From Pararhizobium polonicum (lineage in GTDB: Bacteria > Pseudomonadota > Alphaproteobacteria > Rhizobiales > Rhizobiaceae): a stretch of DNA of 64,000 nt. Made by a program: the position numbers and the translations under genes. The notes under the pieces were generated by a model. It saw nothing but the letters and a program-made list of their open reading frames with translations. It ran no database searches and was not told the DNA's origin. The DNA lies in NCBI RefSeq assembly GCF_001687365.1, contig NZ_LGLV01000006.1, forward strand, positions 62,001 through 126,000. The letters are read 5' to 3'. This document shows positions 33,997-43,906 of the stretch, in pieces; position 1 is the first letter of the stretch; each line of letters opens with the position of its first letter.

Positions 33997-34932
33997 ATGA
34001 GAAAGTTAGTATTGCTCGCGGCTGTGGCGGTCTTCGCCATTCCTGCGATTTCGTCTGCCGAAGATAAGCTCACAACAGCTGGAATTACTGTGGGCACACT
34101 TGGCAATCCATTCTTCGTTCCGCTGATCAAGGGCGCCGAAGATGGGCTGCAGGCAAAGAGCCCGGACGCCAAAATCACCGTTGTTGGTGCGGACTATGAC
34201 TTGAACAAGCAGGCATCCCAGATCGAAAGCTTCATCGCGGGTGGATCGCAGATCGTCATGATCAACGCGGTCGACGCAGTTGCCGTGAAGCCATTCGTCG
34301 AGAAGGCAAAGGCTGCCGGGGCTATTGTGGCAGCGATGGACGTATCGGCCGCCGGCTCCAACCTCACGGTCATGACGAACAATGTCCAGGCTGGCGAACT
34401 TGCGTGCACAGACCTTGCGGAACGGCTGAAAGGCAAGGGTGACGTCGTGATCATCAACGGACCGCCAATCTCGTCGATCATGGACCGTGTGAAGGGCTGC
34501 AAGCAGGCCTTTGAAAAATATCCGGACATCAAAATCCTGTCCGACAACCAGGATGGCAAGGCTTCACGTGAAGGCGGGCTTGCGGTGATGCAGGCCCTGC
34601 TTACCCGTTTTGAGAAGATCGATGCCGTCTTCGGTGCGAACGATCCGACGGCGATCGGTGCCGATCTCGCGGCAAAGCAGCTCAATCGATCCGAAATGAT
34701 CATCGCGGGTGTCGATGGCTCTCCGGATATTGTTGCGTCGCTGAAGAGCGGTAACAGCCTGATCGTTTCCTCTTCTTCGCAGGATCCCTACGGGATGGCG
34801 AAGAAGGCGGCTGAACTCGCTGTCGATTTGTTGAACGGCAAGCAGCCGGAGAACGAAGTGACCCTCCTGGATACCACCCTGGTCACCAAGGACAACGTCA
34901 ACGAATACGTCGGCTGGGACGCACAGCGTTGA
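33997..34932 (+). CDS. RbsB-like sugar ABC transporter substrate-binding protein
   Basis: Periplasmic type I binding protein of 311 residues. Signal: [20 protein letters not shown] then AEDK. Mature landmarks: [55 protein letters not shown] and [25 protein letters not shown] lies directly upstream of the ATG. The gap from the aldolase gene is 242 bases without a clear terminator. It feeds the ATPase and permease encoded next. Confidence 0.93.
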   Translation: MRKLVLLAAVAVFAIPAISSAEDKLTTAGITVGTLGNPFFVPLIKGAEDGLQAKSPDAKITVVGADYDLNKQASQIESFIAGGSQIVMINAVDAVAVKPFVEKAKAAGAIVAAMDVSAAGSNLTVMTNNVQAGELACTDLAERLKGKGDVVIINGPPISSIMDRVKGCKQAFEKYPDIKILSDNQDGKASREGGLAVMQALLTRFEKIDAVFGANDPTAIGADLAAKQLNRSEMIIAGVDGSPDIVASLKSGNSLIVSSSSQDPYGMAKKAAELAVDLLNGKQPENEVTLLDTTLVTKDNVNEYVGWDAQR

Positions 34933-34940
34933 CAATCGGC

Positions 34941-34965
34941 AGGGCGGCGGCAATGTCGCCGCCCT
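34941..34965 (+). other. Stem-loop between binding-protein and ATPase genes
   Basis: Perfect 9-bp stem AGGGCGGCG/CGCCGCCCT with a 7-base loop, directly after the binding-protein stop. No long T-run follows. Such intra-operon hairpins commonly stabilise the upstream mRNA so that more binding protein is made. Confidence 0.6.
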
Positions 34966-34999
34966 TTCGGGGGCGCAGGAGCAAGAGGAGGCCAACGCC

Positions 35000-36535
35000 A
35001 TGACCGAGGAAAGCAAAGACACACGTCCGCTTCTGGAAATGCGTGGGATCAGCAAGACCTTCGGCGGGACGCGCGCTCTGAATAACGTTTCGCTGGCGCT
35101 GTTCGCAGGGGAAACGCATGCCCTGATGGGTGAAAACGGCGCGGGCAAATCGACGCTGATGAAAATCCTGTCGGGGGCATATTCTCCCGACGCGGGAGGG
35201 GAAATCCTTCTCGCTGGAAAGCCGATGGCAATGGGCGATCCGATCGCATCGAGATCAACAGGAATAGCCGTCATTTACCAGGAGCTGTCGCTGGCTCCCA
35301 ACCTGACCGTTGCCCAGAACATATTCCTCGGGATGGAGCCCCGGCGATTCGGGATGACGGACCGGCAGGCGATCCTCGAGCGTGCGAAGCCGATCCTGCA
35401 GCAGCTCGGTGCAGCTTTTGCTCCGACGGACCAGGTTTCATCGCTGTCACTTGGCGAACGACAAATGGTGGAGATCGCCCGAGCCCTTGCTGTGGATGCT
35501 CGTATCATTGTTATGGACGAACCGACCACGTCCCTCACGTCCCGGGAAACCGACAGGCTTTTTGACGTTATCGGGGCTCTGAAGCAGCAGGGGATCGCGG
35601 TGATCTATATCAGCCACCGGATGGAGGAAATTTACCGGTTGGCAGACCGTGTATCCGTCCTTCGGGATGGCAATTTCGTCGGGACGCTGACCAGGAGCGC
35701 GCTGTCGGCCGATAGCCTGATTTCGATGATGGTCGGGCGCGACCTGGCTTCCTTCTACAAAAAGGCCCACGGTGGTTCGCGCCGAGGTGACATGTTGATG
35801 AGCGTCCGGAATATGGGCGACGGCGTGAAAGTGCATGACTGCTCGTTTGATGTGTTTGCAGGCGAGGTGCTGGGAGTGGCAGGCCTTGTAGGATCGGGAA
35901 GAACCGAGCTCGCCCGTATGATCTACGGCGCTGAAGCGAAAGTCTCCGGCGTCGTCGAAATCGACGGAGCCACGGTGAGCATCAAGTCCCCCCGTGAGGC
36001 GCTCAATGCCGGCATCGCCTATCTGACGGAAGACCGAAAGGGCCTCGGTCTTTTCCTCGACATGACCATCGAACAGAACATCAACATCGCGGTCGTCGCA
36101 CAAGACGCGTTTCGGGGAGGGGTTTTGAATTTCGCGGGCTCGAAGAAACGCGCTGACGATGCTGTCGGACAACTTTCGATCCGTACGAAATCGATTTCAG
36201 CGAACGTCGGCTCCTTGTCGGGAGGCAATCAACAAAAGGCATTGATCGCACGCATCCTTGCCGGAAAGCCGAGGCTCGTCATCCTTGACGAGCCGACGCG
36301 TGGCGTCGACGTCGGTGCCAAGTCCGAAATCTACCGGATTATCGACGAACTGGCTGCCAGCGGTATCGCGGTCATCGTCATCTCGAGCGATCTCCCTGAG
36401 ATTATCGGCATCAGCGACCGCGTTCTCGTGATGCGGGAAGGCCGTATCGCGGGCGAGGCCGGTTCTGGCGCTGCGGGGGAAATATCTCAGGAAAATATCA
36501 TGGCCATCTCTACCGGGACCACGAAGGCCGCATAA
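35000..36535 (+). CDS. RbsA-like sugar ABC transporter ATP-binding protein (two ATPase domains)
   Basis: A 511-residue tandem ATPase. Domain 1 has Walker [10 protein letters not shown], signature [15 protein letters not shown] and Walker [16 protein letters not shown]. Domain 2 has the modified Walker [30 protein letters not shown] and Walker [20 protein letters not shown], as in RbsA/MglA. ATG at 35000 follows AGGAGGCC. Paired with the next permease, it imports a monosaccharide or polyol. Confidence 0.94.
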   Translation: MTEESKDTRPLLEMRGISKTFGGTRALNNVSLALFAGETHALMGENGAGKSTLMKILSGAYSPDAGGEILLAGKPMAMGDPIASRSTGIAVIYQELSLAPNLTVAQNIFLGMEPRRFGMTDRQAILERAKPILQQLGAAFAPTDQVSSLSLGERQMVEIARALAVDARIIVMDEPTTSLTSRETDRLFDVIGALKQQGIAVIYISHRMEEIYRLADRVSVLRDGNFVGTLTRSALSADSLISMMVGRDLASFYKKAHGGSRRGDMLMSVRNMGDGVKVHDCSFDVFAGEVLGVAGLVGSGRTELARMIYGAEAKVSGVVEIDGATVSIKSPREALNAGIAYLTEDRKGLGLFLDMTIEQNINIAVVAQDAFRGGVLNFAGSKKRADDAVGQLSIRTKSISANVGSLSGGNQQKALIARILAGKPRLVILDEPTRGVDVGAKSEIYRIIDELAASGIAVIVISSDLPEIIGISDRVLVMREGRIAGEAGSGAAGEISQENIMAISTGTTKAA

Positions 36536-36561
36536 CACAGACGCAGAAAACGGAGGAGACA

Positions 36562-37542
36562 ATGACCATGTCAATGAGCGGAACTGCGGATCGGAAGAGA
36601 GCCGGTGTTCGCGCGACGATGACCGCGCTCGGAATGCTGCCAGTCCTGGTGCTTTTGTCGCTGGGCTTTCACCTTCTGACGGGGCGGTTCATCAGTGTCA
36701 GCAACTTGTCTATCGTCATGCAGCAGGCCTCGATCAATACCGTCTTGGCCGCGGGAATGACATTCGTGATCCTGACGGGCGGTATTGATCTGTCCGTCGG
36801 CTCGATCCTTGCAGTGGCTGCCATGGTCGCCGTTATCATGTCATTGTTCCCAGATATCGGAATGCTTGCAATCCCTGCGGCACTTGCTGTCGGTCTTCTC
36901 TGCGGCCTCGCCAACGGGGTGGTTATCTCCACGCTCCGGCTGCCTCCCTTTATCGTCACCCTGGGCTCGCTGACGGCAATTCGTGGTATCGCGCGACTTC
37001 TCGGTGGCGACACAACGGTGTTCAACGCAGAACTTCCATTCGCCTTTATCGGCAACGGGACCCTGCTCGGCATTCCGTGGTTGGCGGTCATCGCGCTGCT
37101 GACCATCGCGGTCTCCTGGTTCGTCCTGAAGCGCACTGTGTTGGGAACCTGGATATATGCGATCGGCGGCAACGCCGAAGCCGCCAGGCTGACCGGGATC
37201 AAGGTGCCGGTCGTCCTTCTCTTCGTGTACGCGACCTCGGGGCTGCTCGCAGGATTGGGCGGCGTCATGTCCGCCGCGCGCCTTTACGCCGCGAACGGTT
37301 CGCAGCTGGGACAAGCCTATGAACTCGACGCGATTGCGGCCGTCATTCTCGGCGGAACGAGTTTCGTCGGTGGCGTTGGTTCGATCTGGGGCACGCTGAT
37401 CGGTGCGCTTATCATCGCCGTGCTTTCAAACGGTCTTATCCTCGTGGGCGTCTCGGACATCTGGCAATACATAATCAAAGGGCTCGTCATCATCGTGGCC
37501 GTTGCGCTCGATCGATTCAGGCTGCAGGGCGGTCGTACCTGA
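36562..37542 (+). CDS. RbsC-like sugar ABC transporter permease
   Basis: A 326-residue multi-span permease of the RbsC/AraH family. Seen: INTVLAAGMTFVILTGGIDL then SVGSILAVAAMVAV, the family core, and AIAAVILGGTSFVGGVGSIW near the end. CGGAGGAG lies upstream of the ATG. It is the last gene of the aldolase operon; the 37543-37791 gap before the convergent LacI gene has no clean terminator. Confidence 0.94.
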   Translation: MTMSMSGTADRKRAGVRATMTALGMLPVLVLLSLGFHLLTGRFISVSNLSIVMQQASINTVLAAGMTFVILTGGIDLSVGSILAVAAMVAVIMSLFPDIGMLAIPAALAVGLLCGLANGVVISTLRLPPFIVTLGSLTAIRGIARLLGGDTTVFNAELPFAFIGNGTLLGIPWLAVIALLTIAVSWFVLKRTVLGTWIYAIGGNAEAARLTGIKVPVVLLFVYATSGLLAGLGGVMSAARLYAANGSQLGQAYELDAIAAVILGGTSFVGGVGSIWGTLIGALIIAVLSNGLILVGVSDIWQYIIKGLVIIVAVALDRFRLQGGRT

Positions 37543-37791
37543 ATTCCATTTTTCATTCCAATCACACTGGCATCGGGTTTTCACCGCGACCCGACAGCCA
37601 GAGAGAGGGCCGGTGAAAGCCGGAGTTCCCGTGGCTTTGCCAAAACGGTCCGGCTTCACTCCGGCGGTGGCGGCAAGGCCGAGCATGCACTGCATTGAAC
37701 CCGGATTACCCGATGGGGCAGACCAGAGCGCTATGAATATTTGTGCACCGGCGGGGCCGCTTGCTGGCTCATGAGGCGCCCGCAATGTGTC

Positions 37792-38793
37792 TTATGTCCG
37801 TTTCGTTGATCCCCTGACGACCAGCCTGCCACGCAATTGGACCGTCTGTCGTTCGCGCCTGCCCAAAATCATGTCGATCGTGGTTTTGACCATGTCCTCG
37901 ATTGGCTGCTCATAGGTTGTCAGATCATAAGCCGGAGCGTCTGCGAACATGATGTTGTCAAAGCCTGCCACAGCGATATCCTGCGGCACGCGTAGCCCGA
38001 ATTCGCTTCGTAAAACGTCAAGCGCTCCCAATGCCAAGGCATCGTTCTCGCACATCAGAACGTCGATCCGGTCCCCGGCGGAGGTTTCCTGCAGATAGTG
38101 TCGCACCGCTTCAGCGCCGGACGTCATGCTGTAGCTCTTGGCCGGAAGTTCCGGAACGTGCTCGACGCCGTGGCGAACCCAAAAGGTCTTGAACGATCGG
38201 CGGCGCCCGAGCGCGGTTGACAGCGTCTGTGGCCCGGCCATAAAGCCCGGTCGTCTGTAACCCTGCTCGCGCAGATGGGCGCACAGTTCCTCGATCGCGA
38301 TGGTAGCATCGCATGAAATCGCGGGAACGCCTGGAATCTGGCTGTCTCTGGCCAGGACGAACATGGGCGCAGCGCCCTCGAGCCTGGCATCCTGCAAGGT
38401 TTCATTTCTGAAGGCCGTACCGAAGAGGATAACGGCATCAACCTGGCGCTGTCCGGCATTGAGGAGCGCATGCACATGGCCGAATCGTTCGTTGATATTG
38501 ACCAGCATCGGCACAAGCCCTTCGGCCTGTAGTTCCAAAGTCAGTCTCTCGAGAACCGGGAGCTTGTGCGGGTTCTCGAAATCATCGACGAGGATTGCTA
38601 CCTGATGGGTCAGGTTGGTGGCAAGGCTTCGAGCGAGGAGGTTCGGCCGGTAATTCAGCTGTCCAGCCGCCGCCATTACCTTGGCGCGGCTTTCCTCCGT
38701 GATCGAAGCCCCGGGCGTGAACGCACGGATCACCGTCCATTTGGAGACCCCTGCCATATCGGCGACGTTCTGCGAAGTCGGCCTTTTTGCCAC
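37792..38793 (-). CDS. LacI-family transcriptional regulator
   Basis: A 333-residue LacI/GalR regulator. The N-terminal HTH reads SQNVADMAGVSKWTVIRAFT, followed by the hinge YRPNLLARSLATN and a sugar-binding domain. The start is GTG at 38793 with GGGAGAG upstream. It diverges from the FrcBCA-type operon, and a perfect palindrome (38895-38910) lies at that operon's predicted start. The HTH has TVIRAF in place of the common TVSRAL, which may alter operator preference. Confidence 0.92.
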   Translation of the reverse strand: MAKRPTSQNVADMAGVSKWTVIRAFTPGASITEESRAKVMAAAGQLNYRPNLLARSLATNLTHQVAILVDDFENPHKLPVLERLTLELQAEGLVPMLVNINERFGHVHALLNAGQRQVDAVILFGTAFRNETLQDARLEGAAPMFVLARDSQIPGVPAISCDATIAIEELCAHLREQGYRRPGFMAGPQTLSTALGRRRSFKTFWVRHGVEHVPELPAKSYSMTSGAEAVRHYLQETSAGDRIDVLMCENDALALGALDVLRSEFGLRVPQDIAVAGFDNIMFADAPAYDLTTYEQPIEDMVKTTIDMILGRRERQTVQLRGRLVVRGSTKRT

Positions 38794-38857
38794 TGCTGCT
38801 CTCCCGGTCGATGTTCGGAATATTTATTCCAGTCACACAGAAAATGAAATGATACGA

Positions 38858-38885
38858 TTGACATTTATTGGCGTTGCACTATCAA
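38858..38885 (+). promoter_or_regulatory. Promoter of FrcBCA-type operon
   Basis: Perfect -35 TTGACA (38858-38863), 16-base spacer, -10 TATCAA (38880-38885). Transcription would begin near 38892, directly before the LacI operator. Confidence 0.6.
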
Positions 38886-38894
38886 TATCCACGC

Positions 38895-38910
38895 TTGCTA
38901 CCGGTAGCAA
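38895..38910. promoter_or_regulatory. LacI-family operator
   Basis: TTGCTACCGGTAGCAA, a perfect 16-bp palindrome with the central CG typical of LacI-family sites, at about +4 to +19 of the operon. The divergent LacI gene is the obvious ligand. Confidence 0.75.
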
Positions 38911-39008
38911 ATATGGTTTTCGGTGGCGAACGGGAGAGATGGCACATGGGAGTGTGCCGCACGTGGAGAAGGGCGCCGCGAAGCCGCGCCCATTGTGGAG
39001 GAATCAAA

Positions 39009-39956
39009 ATGAAATCGCTATTCAAGGCGCTCGCGATGAGCGTCGCTGTGTTCGGCTGCCTGACGGCTGGGGCGCAGGTCGCCGTGGCCAAGGACATCAA
39101 GATCATTGCCGTCACCCATGGCCAGGCCAACGACCCCTTCTGGTCCGTGGTCAAGAACGGGGTAACGGCCGGTGCCAAGGATGCCGGCGTCCAGGTCGAT
39201 TATCGTGCCCCGGAGACGTTCGACATGGTCGCCATGAGCCAGCTCATCGATGCTGCAGTCAATCAGAAGCCGGATGGGCTGATCGTCTCTATCCCGGATT
39301 CTTCCGCCCTCGGGCCGTCGATCAAGAAGGCGGTCGCAGCCGGTATCCCGGTGATCTCCATTAATTCCGGTTCGGATGTATCAAAAGAACTCGGTGCTCT
39401 TTTGCATGTCGGTCAAGATGAATACGGCGCTGGCAAAGCGGCTGGTGAGAAGCTGAAGGAGATGGGCGGCAAGACCGGCATCTGCATCAACCAGGAGGTT
39501 GGCAATGTCTCGCTCGATCTCAGATGCAAAGGCTTCGCGGACGGCTTCGGTGGCGAGGTGAAGGTGCTTCCGGTCTCCAACGATCCGGCGGATGTTCGTG
39601 CCAAGGTCAAGGCGGCGCTCAGCTCGAATACCGCGATCGATACCGTGATGGCACTTGGGGCGAGCACTGCGGGCGAACCCGCGCTCGACGCTGTCAAGGA
39701 TGCCGGCCTGGTGGGCAAGGTGAATGTCGCCACCTTCGACCTGTCTGCTGGCTTTCTCAAGGCGGTAGCCGCTGGTGAGGCCGCTTTTGCCATCGACCAG
39801 CAGCAGTTCCTGCAGGGCTATCTGCCCGTGGTCTTCCTGGCAAACGATGCCAAATATGGTCTGATCCCCGGCGGCAATGTGCCCTCCGGCCCCAACCTGA
39901 TCACCAAGGACAAGGCGGCCCAGGTGGTCGATCTGTCGGCCAAGGGCATTCGCTGA
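39009..39956 (+). CDS. Sugar ABC transporter substrate-binding protein (FrcB-like position)
   Basis: Periplasmic binding protein of 315 residues with signal MKSLFKALAMSVAVFGCLTA...VAVA. Landmarks: VTHGQANDPFWSVVKNGVTA, IVSIPDSSALGPSIKKAVAA, GQDEYGAGKAAGEKLKEMGG and AIDQQQFLQGYLPVVFLAND. GGAGG lies 7 bases before the ATG. Gene order SBP-permease-single-domain ATPase matches frcBCA of Sinorhizobium, but neighbouring enzymes point to a cyclitol- or uronate-like ligand, so fructose is not assumed. Confidence 0.92.
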   Translation: MKSLFKALAMSVAVFGCLTAGAQVAVAKDIKIIAVTHGQANDPFWSVVKNGVTAGAKDAGVQVDYRAPETFDMVAMSQLIDAAVNQKPDGLIVSIPDSSALGPSIKKAVAAGIPVISINSGSDVSKELGALLHVGQDEYGAGKAAGEKLKEMGGKTGICINQEVGNVSLDLRCKGFADGFGGEVKVLPVSNDPADVRAKVKAALSSNTAIDTVMALGASTAGEPALDAVKDAGLVGKVNVATFDLSAGFLKAVAAGEAAFAIDQQQFLQGYLPVVFLANDAKYGLIPGGNVPSGPNLITKDKAAQVVDLSAKGIR

Positions 39957-39989
39957 TCCCGGACAGCCGCTAGGCATGATTTCGATCGC

Positions 39990-40012
39990 CTCTCCCCGGC
40001 CTCCGGGGAGAG
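39990..40012 (+). other. Stem-loop between binding-protein and permease genes
   Basis: Perfect 10-bp stem CTCTCCCCGG/CCGGGGAGAG with a 3-base loop and no T-run. It occupies the same place as the hairpin after the RbsB-like gene and probably protects the binding-protein mRNA. Confidence 0.6.
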
Positions 40013-40084
40013 CATTCGACAGGCCGTGCGCAAGGTCAAAATAGTCTGAGCGCCGCGCGCAAATTGTATCCCTTGGGAGGAACC

Positions 40085-41206
40085 ATGACCCCGATCGAAC
40101 AAAATACCGTCGTTACGGCAAAGGCCGACGAACGAATAAAACAAGTGGGCTTTCTTACCCATATGATGCGCCGCCCCGAACTCGGCGCTGTCGCCGGGCT
40201 CGTTCTGGTCGTAGCCTTTTTCTTTTTGACTGCGGACCGTTCGATGTTTTCGCTGTCCGGCGTAATGACCATCATGGCGCCGGCGTCTCAGCTGGGGATC
40301 CTCGCCATTGCCGCTTCGCTGCTGATGATCGGCGGCGAGTTCGACCTCTCCATCGGTTCGATGGTCGCCTTTTCCGGTCTGATCTTCGGTGCCGCCTTGA
40401 CCAATTTCGGCCAACCGCTCTGGATTTCCATCATCATCACGATGCTGCTCGCCGCCGCCATGGGCGCGGTGAATGGACAGATCGTCATCAGGACACGGCT
40501 GCCGTCGTTCATCGTCACGCTGGCCTTCCTGTTCATCCTGCGGGGCTTGACTCTGGTCGGTCTGAAATGGGCGACGGGTGGATCGACCCAGTTGCGCGGC
40601 ATAGAAGAGGTTGTTGGTGATGGACCTCTGAAGGGGGCTTTTTCCGGCGTCGCTTTTCAACCGCTGTTCAACTGGCTTGCCCAGCACGACCTCATCGAGA
40701 AATTCGACAATGGCGTGCCAAAGGTCACGGGTGTACCGGTTTCCGTTCTGTGGTTCATCGGCATCGCCGTGGTTGCCACCTGGGTGTTGTTGCGCACACG
40801 CACCGGCAACTGGATCTTCGCAGTTGGCGGCGATCCCAATGCGGCGAGAAACTCCGGCGTGCCGGTCGATCGTGTGAAGACAGGCCTGTTTGCTCTGACA
40901 GCATGCGCCGCAGCGCTGGTCGCCATCATCACCGTGCTGGATGCCGGCTCGACCGATGCGCGCCGCGGCTTCCAGAAGGAGTTCGAGGCGATCATCGCGG
41001 CCGTGATCGGTGGAAGCCTGCTGACCGGCGGCTATGGCTCGGCGATCGGTGCATTCTTCGGCGCCATCATCTTCGGCCTGGTCTCGATCGGCCTGACCTA
41101 TACGCAGTTCGACTCCGACTGGTTCCAGGTGTTCCTCGGCTCGATGCTGCTGCTGGCCGTCCTCTTCAACAATTTCATCCGCCGCAAGGTGACAGGGGAG
41201 CGCTGA
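40085..41206 (+). CDS. Sugar ABC transporter permease (FrcC/RbsC family)
   Basis: A 373-residue permease, longer than typical RbsC because of an insertion near residues 160-215 ([20 protein letters not shown] region), as in FrcC/XylH-like proteins. Core: [20 protein letters not shown] then [10 protein letters not shown], and [26 protein letters not shown] precedes the ATG at 40085. It overlaps nothing; the ATPase gene follows after 2 bases. Confidence 0.92.
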   Translation: MTPIEQNTVVTAKADERIKQVGFLTHMMRRPELGAVAGLVLVVAFFFLTADRSMFSLSGVMTIMAPASQLGILAIAASLLMIGGEFDLSIGSMVAFSGLIFGAALTNFGQPLWISIIITMLLAAAMGAVNGQIVIRTRLPSFIVTLAFLFILRGLTLVGLKWATGGSTQLRGIEEVVGDGPLKGAFSGVAFQPLFNWLAQHDLIEKFDNGVPKVTGVPVSVLWFIGIAVVATWVLLRTRTGNWIFAVGGDPNAARNSGVPVDRVKTGLFALTACAAALVAIITVLDAGSTDARRGFQKEFEAIIAAVIGGSLLTGGYGSAIGAFFGAIIFGLVSIGLTYTQFDSDWFQVFLGSMLLLAVLFNNFIRRKVTGER

Positions 41207-41208
41207 CC

Positions 41209-42009
41209 ATGGCTGACAACAAGGTAGAAACCACGACACCCGTCATCGAAGTCAAGAATATCGTCAAGCATTACGGTTCCGTCATCGCGCTTTCAGGCGT
41301 TTCGATGCAGGTGTCGAGTGGAGAAGTTCTCTGCCTGCTGGGCGACAACGGTGCCGGAAAGTCAACGCTGATCAAGACGCTGTCGGGCGTGGTGCGCCCG
41401 AGCGGCGGGGATTTTCTCGTCAACGGCAAACCGGTGGCGTTCAGCAGTCCGCGTGATGCGCTCGATGCCGGCATTGCGACCGTCTATCAGGATCTGGCGA
41501 TGATTCCGCTAATGTCGGTGACACGGAATTTCTTCATGGGGCGTGAGCCTCGCCGGGGTATTCGGCCCTTCCGCTATGTTGATTTCAAGCACTGCAATGC
41601 GGTGACGCGTGAGGAAATGCAGAAAATCGGCATCGACATCCGCGACCCAAATCAGGCGGTTGGCACACTTTCGGGTGGCGAGCGGCAATGTGTGGCGATT
41701 GCGCGCGCCGTCTATTTCGGCGCCAAGGTGCTGATCCTCGACGAACCGACCTCAGCTTTGGGTGTCGCCCAGACATCGATGGTTCTCAAATACATTCACC
41801 AGGTGCAGCAGAAGGGCCTCGGCGTCATCTTCATCACCCACAATGTTCGCCACGCCTATGCCGTCGGCAGCCGTTTCACCATCCTTAACCGCGGCAAGAC
41901 GCTCGGCACTTTTGCCAAAGGCGAGATCAATATCGACGAACTGCAAAACCTGATGGCCGGCGGCAAGGAATTGCAGACGCTGTCCAACGAACTTGGCGGC
42001 ACGATCTGA
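41209..42009 (+). CDS. Sugar ABC transporter ATP-binding protein, single domain (FrcA-like)
   Basis: A 266-residue ATPase with one nucleotide-binding domain, unlike the ~500-residue RbsA-type ATPases in the two other sugar systems of this window. Walker A is GDNGAGKST, signature [15 protein letters not shown], Walker [16 protein letters not shown], with a switch histidine in [10 protein letters not shown]. Single-domain ATPases with CUT2-type permeases are known as FrcA. ATG at 41209, two bases after the permease stop. Confidence 0.93.
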   Translation: MADNKVETTTPVIEVKNIVKHYGSVIALSGVSMQVSSGEVLCLLGDNGAGKSTLIKTLSGVVRPSGGDFLVNGKPVAFSSPRDALDAGIATVYQDLAMIPLMSVTRNFFMGREPRRGIRPFRYVDFKHCNAVTREEMQKIGIDIRDPNQAVGTLSGGERQCVAIARAVYFGAKVLILDEPTSALGVAQTSMVLKYIHQVQQKGLGVIFITHNVRHAYAVGSRFTILNRGKTLGTFAKGEINIDELQNLMAGGKELQTLSNELGGTI

Positions 42010-42029
42010 CTTTTTGAACCAGGAATGAG

Positions 42030-42833
42030 ATGATGACGACAAACCCTGAAACCACGGGACCCTTCACCTTGGCCGTTTGCGCGGAAATGGTGTTCCGGTC
42101 GCTCCCCGTCCTCGACCGTCTCAAGCGGATCACCGAACTCGGCTTTGTCGCCGAGATCTGGGACTGGACCAAGCACGACATTCCGGCACTCGCCAAGTCT
42201 GGAGCGACGTTCTCATCCATGACCGGCTACGTCACCGGCACGCTCGCCGATGACGCGGGCGCCGACGAATTGATCCGGACGGCGAAACAATCGATCCCGA
42301 TCGCCAGGGAATTGAACTGCCCGAGGCTCAATCTTCACGGCACGGGTCTCGATGGCCAAGGCCTGCCGGTCGTCAAGACCGAGGTCGTCACCGGCGCGAT
42401 GTGGCTCAAGGCCCGTGATACGCTCAACCGGATCGCCGACCTCGGCGAGAGGGAAGGTGTGACCTTCGTGCTCGAAAACCTCAACGAGGCGGTCGATCAC
42501 CCGAAGACACCCTTCGCCAGAGCCGCCGACACGATCGCACTGGTCTCATCGATCAACCGGCCCTCGCTCAAGCTCAATCTCGACCTCTACCATGCCCAGA
42601 TCGGCGAGGGGAACCTGATCGAACTCTGCCGGCTGGCGCTTCCCCATATCGGCGAAATCCAGGTGGCTGACGTTCCCGGACGCAAGGAACCGGGTACCGG
42701 CGAGATCAACTATCCGGCCATTGCGCGTGCCCTGGATGCCATGGGCTATCGTGGCGTTATCGGCATGGAAGCATGGCCCTCCGGCGATGACGAGTTGGCT
42801 CTCAGCCGCTTCAGGCAGGCTTTCACTCTTTAA
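42030..42833 (+). CDS. TIM-barrel isomerase of the hydroxypyruvate isomerase family
   Basis: A 267-residue xylose-isomerase-like TIM-barrel protein. Seen: FVLENLNEAVDHPKTP (metal glutamate), LKLNLDLYHAQIGEGNLIEL (metal aspartate and histidine) and IGEIQVADVPGRKEPGTGEI, then GVIGMEAWP. The spacing resembles hydroxypyruvate/2-oxotetronate isomerases and inosose-related enzymes. ATG at 42030 or 42033. It lies between the transporter genes and the Gfo/Idh/MocA gene and probably isomerises the oxidised sugar. Confidence 0.82.
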   Translation: MMTTNPETTGPFTLAVCAEMVFRSLPVLDRLKRITELGFVAEIWDWTKHDIPALAKSGATFSSMTGYVTGTLADDAGADELIRTAKQSIPIARELNCPRLNLHGTGLDGQGLPVVKTEVVTGAMWLKARDTLNRIADLGEREGVTFVLENLNEAVDHPKTPFARAADTIALVSSINRPSLKLNLDLYHAQIGEGNLIELCRLALPHIGEIQVADVPGRKEPGTGEINYPAIARALDAMGYRGVIGMEAWPSGDDELALSRFRQAFTL

Positions 42834-42868
42834 CCAGCATTCAACCCAGGAATTTTTGGAGTTCACGC

Positions 42869-43891
42869 ATGTCCTCTATCCGCCCCGTCAATATCGCTCT
42901 TATCGGAGCAGGCCGCATCGGTTCCTTCCACGCGGAATCGGTCGCACGCCGTCTGGTCGATGCAAATCTTGTTGCAATCGCCGATCCCGCGTCGGGCGCG
43001 GCCGAAGCACTTGCCAGCAAGCTCGATGCGCCCAAATCATTCACGGATGTCGCAGCAGTTTTGGCCGATCCTGACGTGGAAGCCGTCATTATCGCCACGC
43101 CGGCGCGATTCCATTCCAGCATCGCCGTTCAGGCGGCAGAGGCCGGAAAGGCCGTGTTCTGCGAAAAGCCGATGGCACTGACGCTTGAAGATGCCAATCG
43201 CGTCATCGCGGCGACGAAGAGTGCCAAGGTGCCGCTCCAGATCGGCTTCAATCGCCGATGGGATCAGTCCTTTGCCGAGGGCCGCGCGGCGATAGACGAG
43301 GGCAAAGTCGGCACACCGCAGCTGCTGCGATCGCTGACGCGCGATCCCGGTCCCTATGGCGGCAGTCCGGAAAAGACCCCACTCTGGACGATATTCTACG
43401 AAACCCTGATCCATGACTTCGACACGCTGCTTTGGCTCAATCCTGGCGCCAGGCCCGTCGAAGTCACTGCGATTGCCGATGCGCTGATCCGCCCGGATTT
43501 TAAGGACAAAGGTTTCCATGACACCGCGGTAGTCACCATTCGTTTCGACAACGGCTCGATCGCTGTCGCCGAAGCCAATTTCTCCGCCTCCTATGGCTAC
43601 GACATTCGCGGCGAGGTTTTTGGGTCCGACGGTATGATCACCATGGGCGATGTGCGCCGTTCCAGCATGACGCTGTTCGACAAGAATGGCGTATCGAACG
43701 ATACCTGGAGGCGCGACACCGACCACTTCGTCCATGGATACACTGCCCAGCTTGCTTCGTTCGTGAATGCCGTGCGGGGTGCCGCTCTCGTGGGGCCAAC
43801 CGGAGAAGACGCCCGCGCAGCGTTGGCCATCGCACTGGCGTGCATCAAATCCGTTTCTGAAAATCGAACTGTCAGCCTCTCGGGCTTCTAG
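42869..43891 (+). CDS. Gfo/Idh/MocA-family oxidoreductase, inositol 2-dehydrogenase-like
   Basis: A 340-residue NAD(P)-dependent oxidoreductase. Seen: the Rossmann motif NIALIGAGRIGSFHAE, the EKPMALTLEDA motif with the catalytic lysine, QIGFNRRWDQSF, and ETLIHDFDTLLWL with the conserved H-D pair of inositol dehydrogenases. Closest in appearance to IolG/IdhA. Gene context (transporter, TIM-barrel isomerase) fits cyclitol or related sugar oxidation. It follows the isomerase gene by 35 bases. Confidence 0.88.
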   Translation: MSSIRPVNIALIGAGRIGSFHAESVARRLVDANLVAIADPASGAAEALASKLDAPKSFTDVAAVLADPDVEAVIIATPARFHSSIAVQAAEAGKAVFCEKPMALTLEDANRVIAATKSAKVPLQIGFNRRWDQSFAEGRAAIDEGKVGTPQLLRSLTRDPGPYGGSPEKTPLWTIFYETLIHDFDTLLWLNPGARPVEVTAIADALIRPDFKDKGFHDTAVVTIRFDNGSIAVAEANFSASYGYDIRGEVFGSDGMITMGDVRRSSMTLFDKNGVSNDTWRRDTDHFVHGYTAQLASFVNAVRGAALVGPTGEDARAALAIALACIKSVSENRTVSLSGF

Positions 43892-43906
43892 GGTAGGAGG
43901 AGGGGC

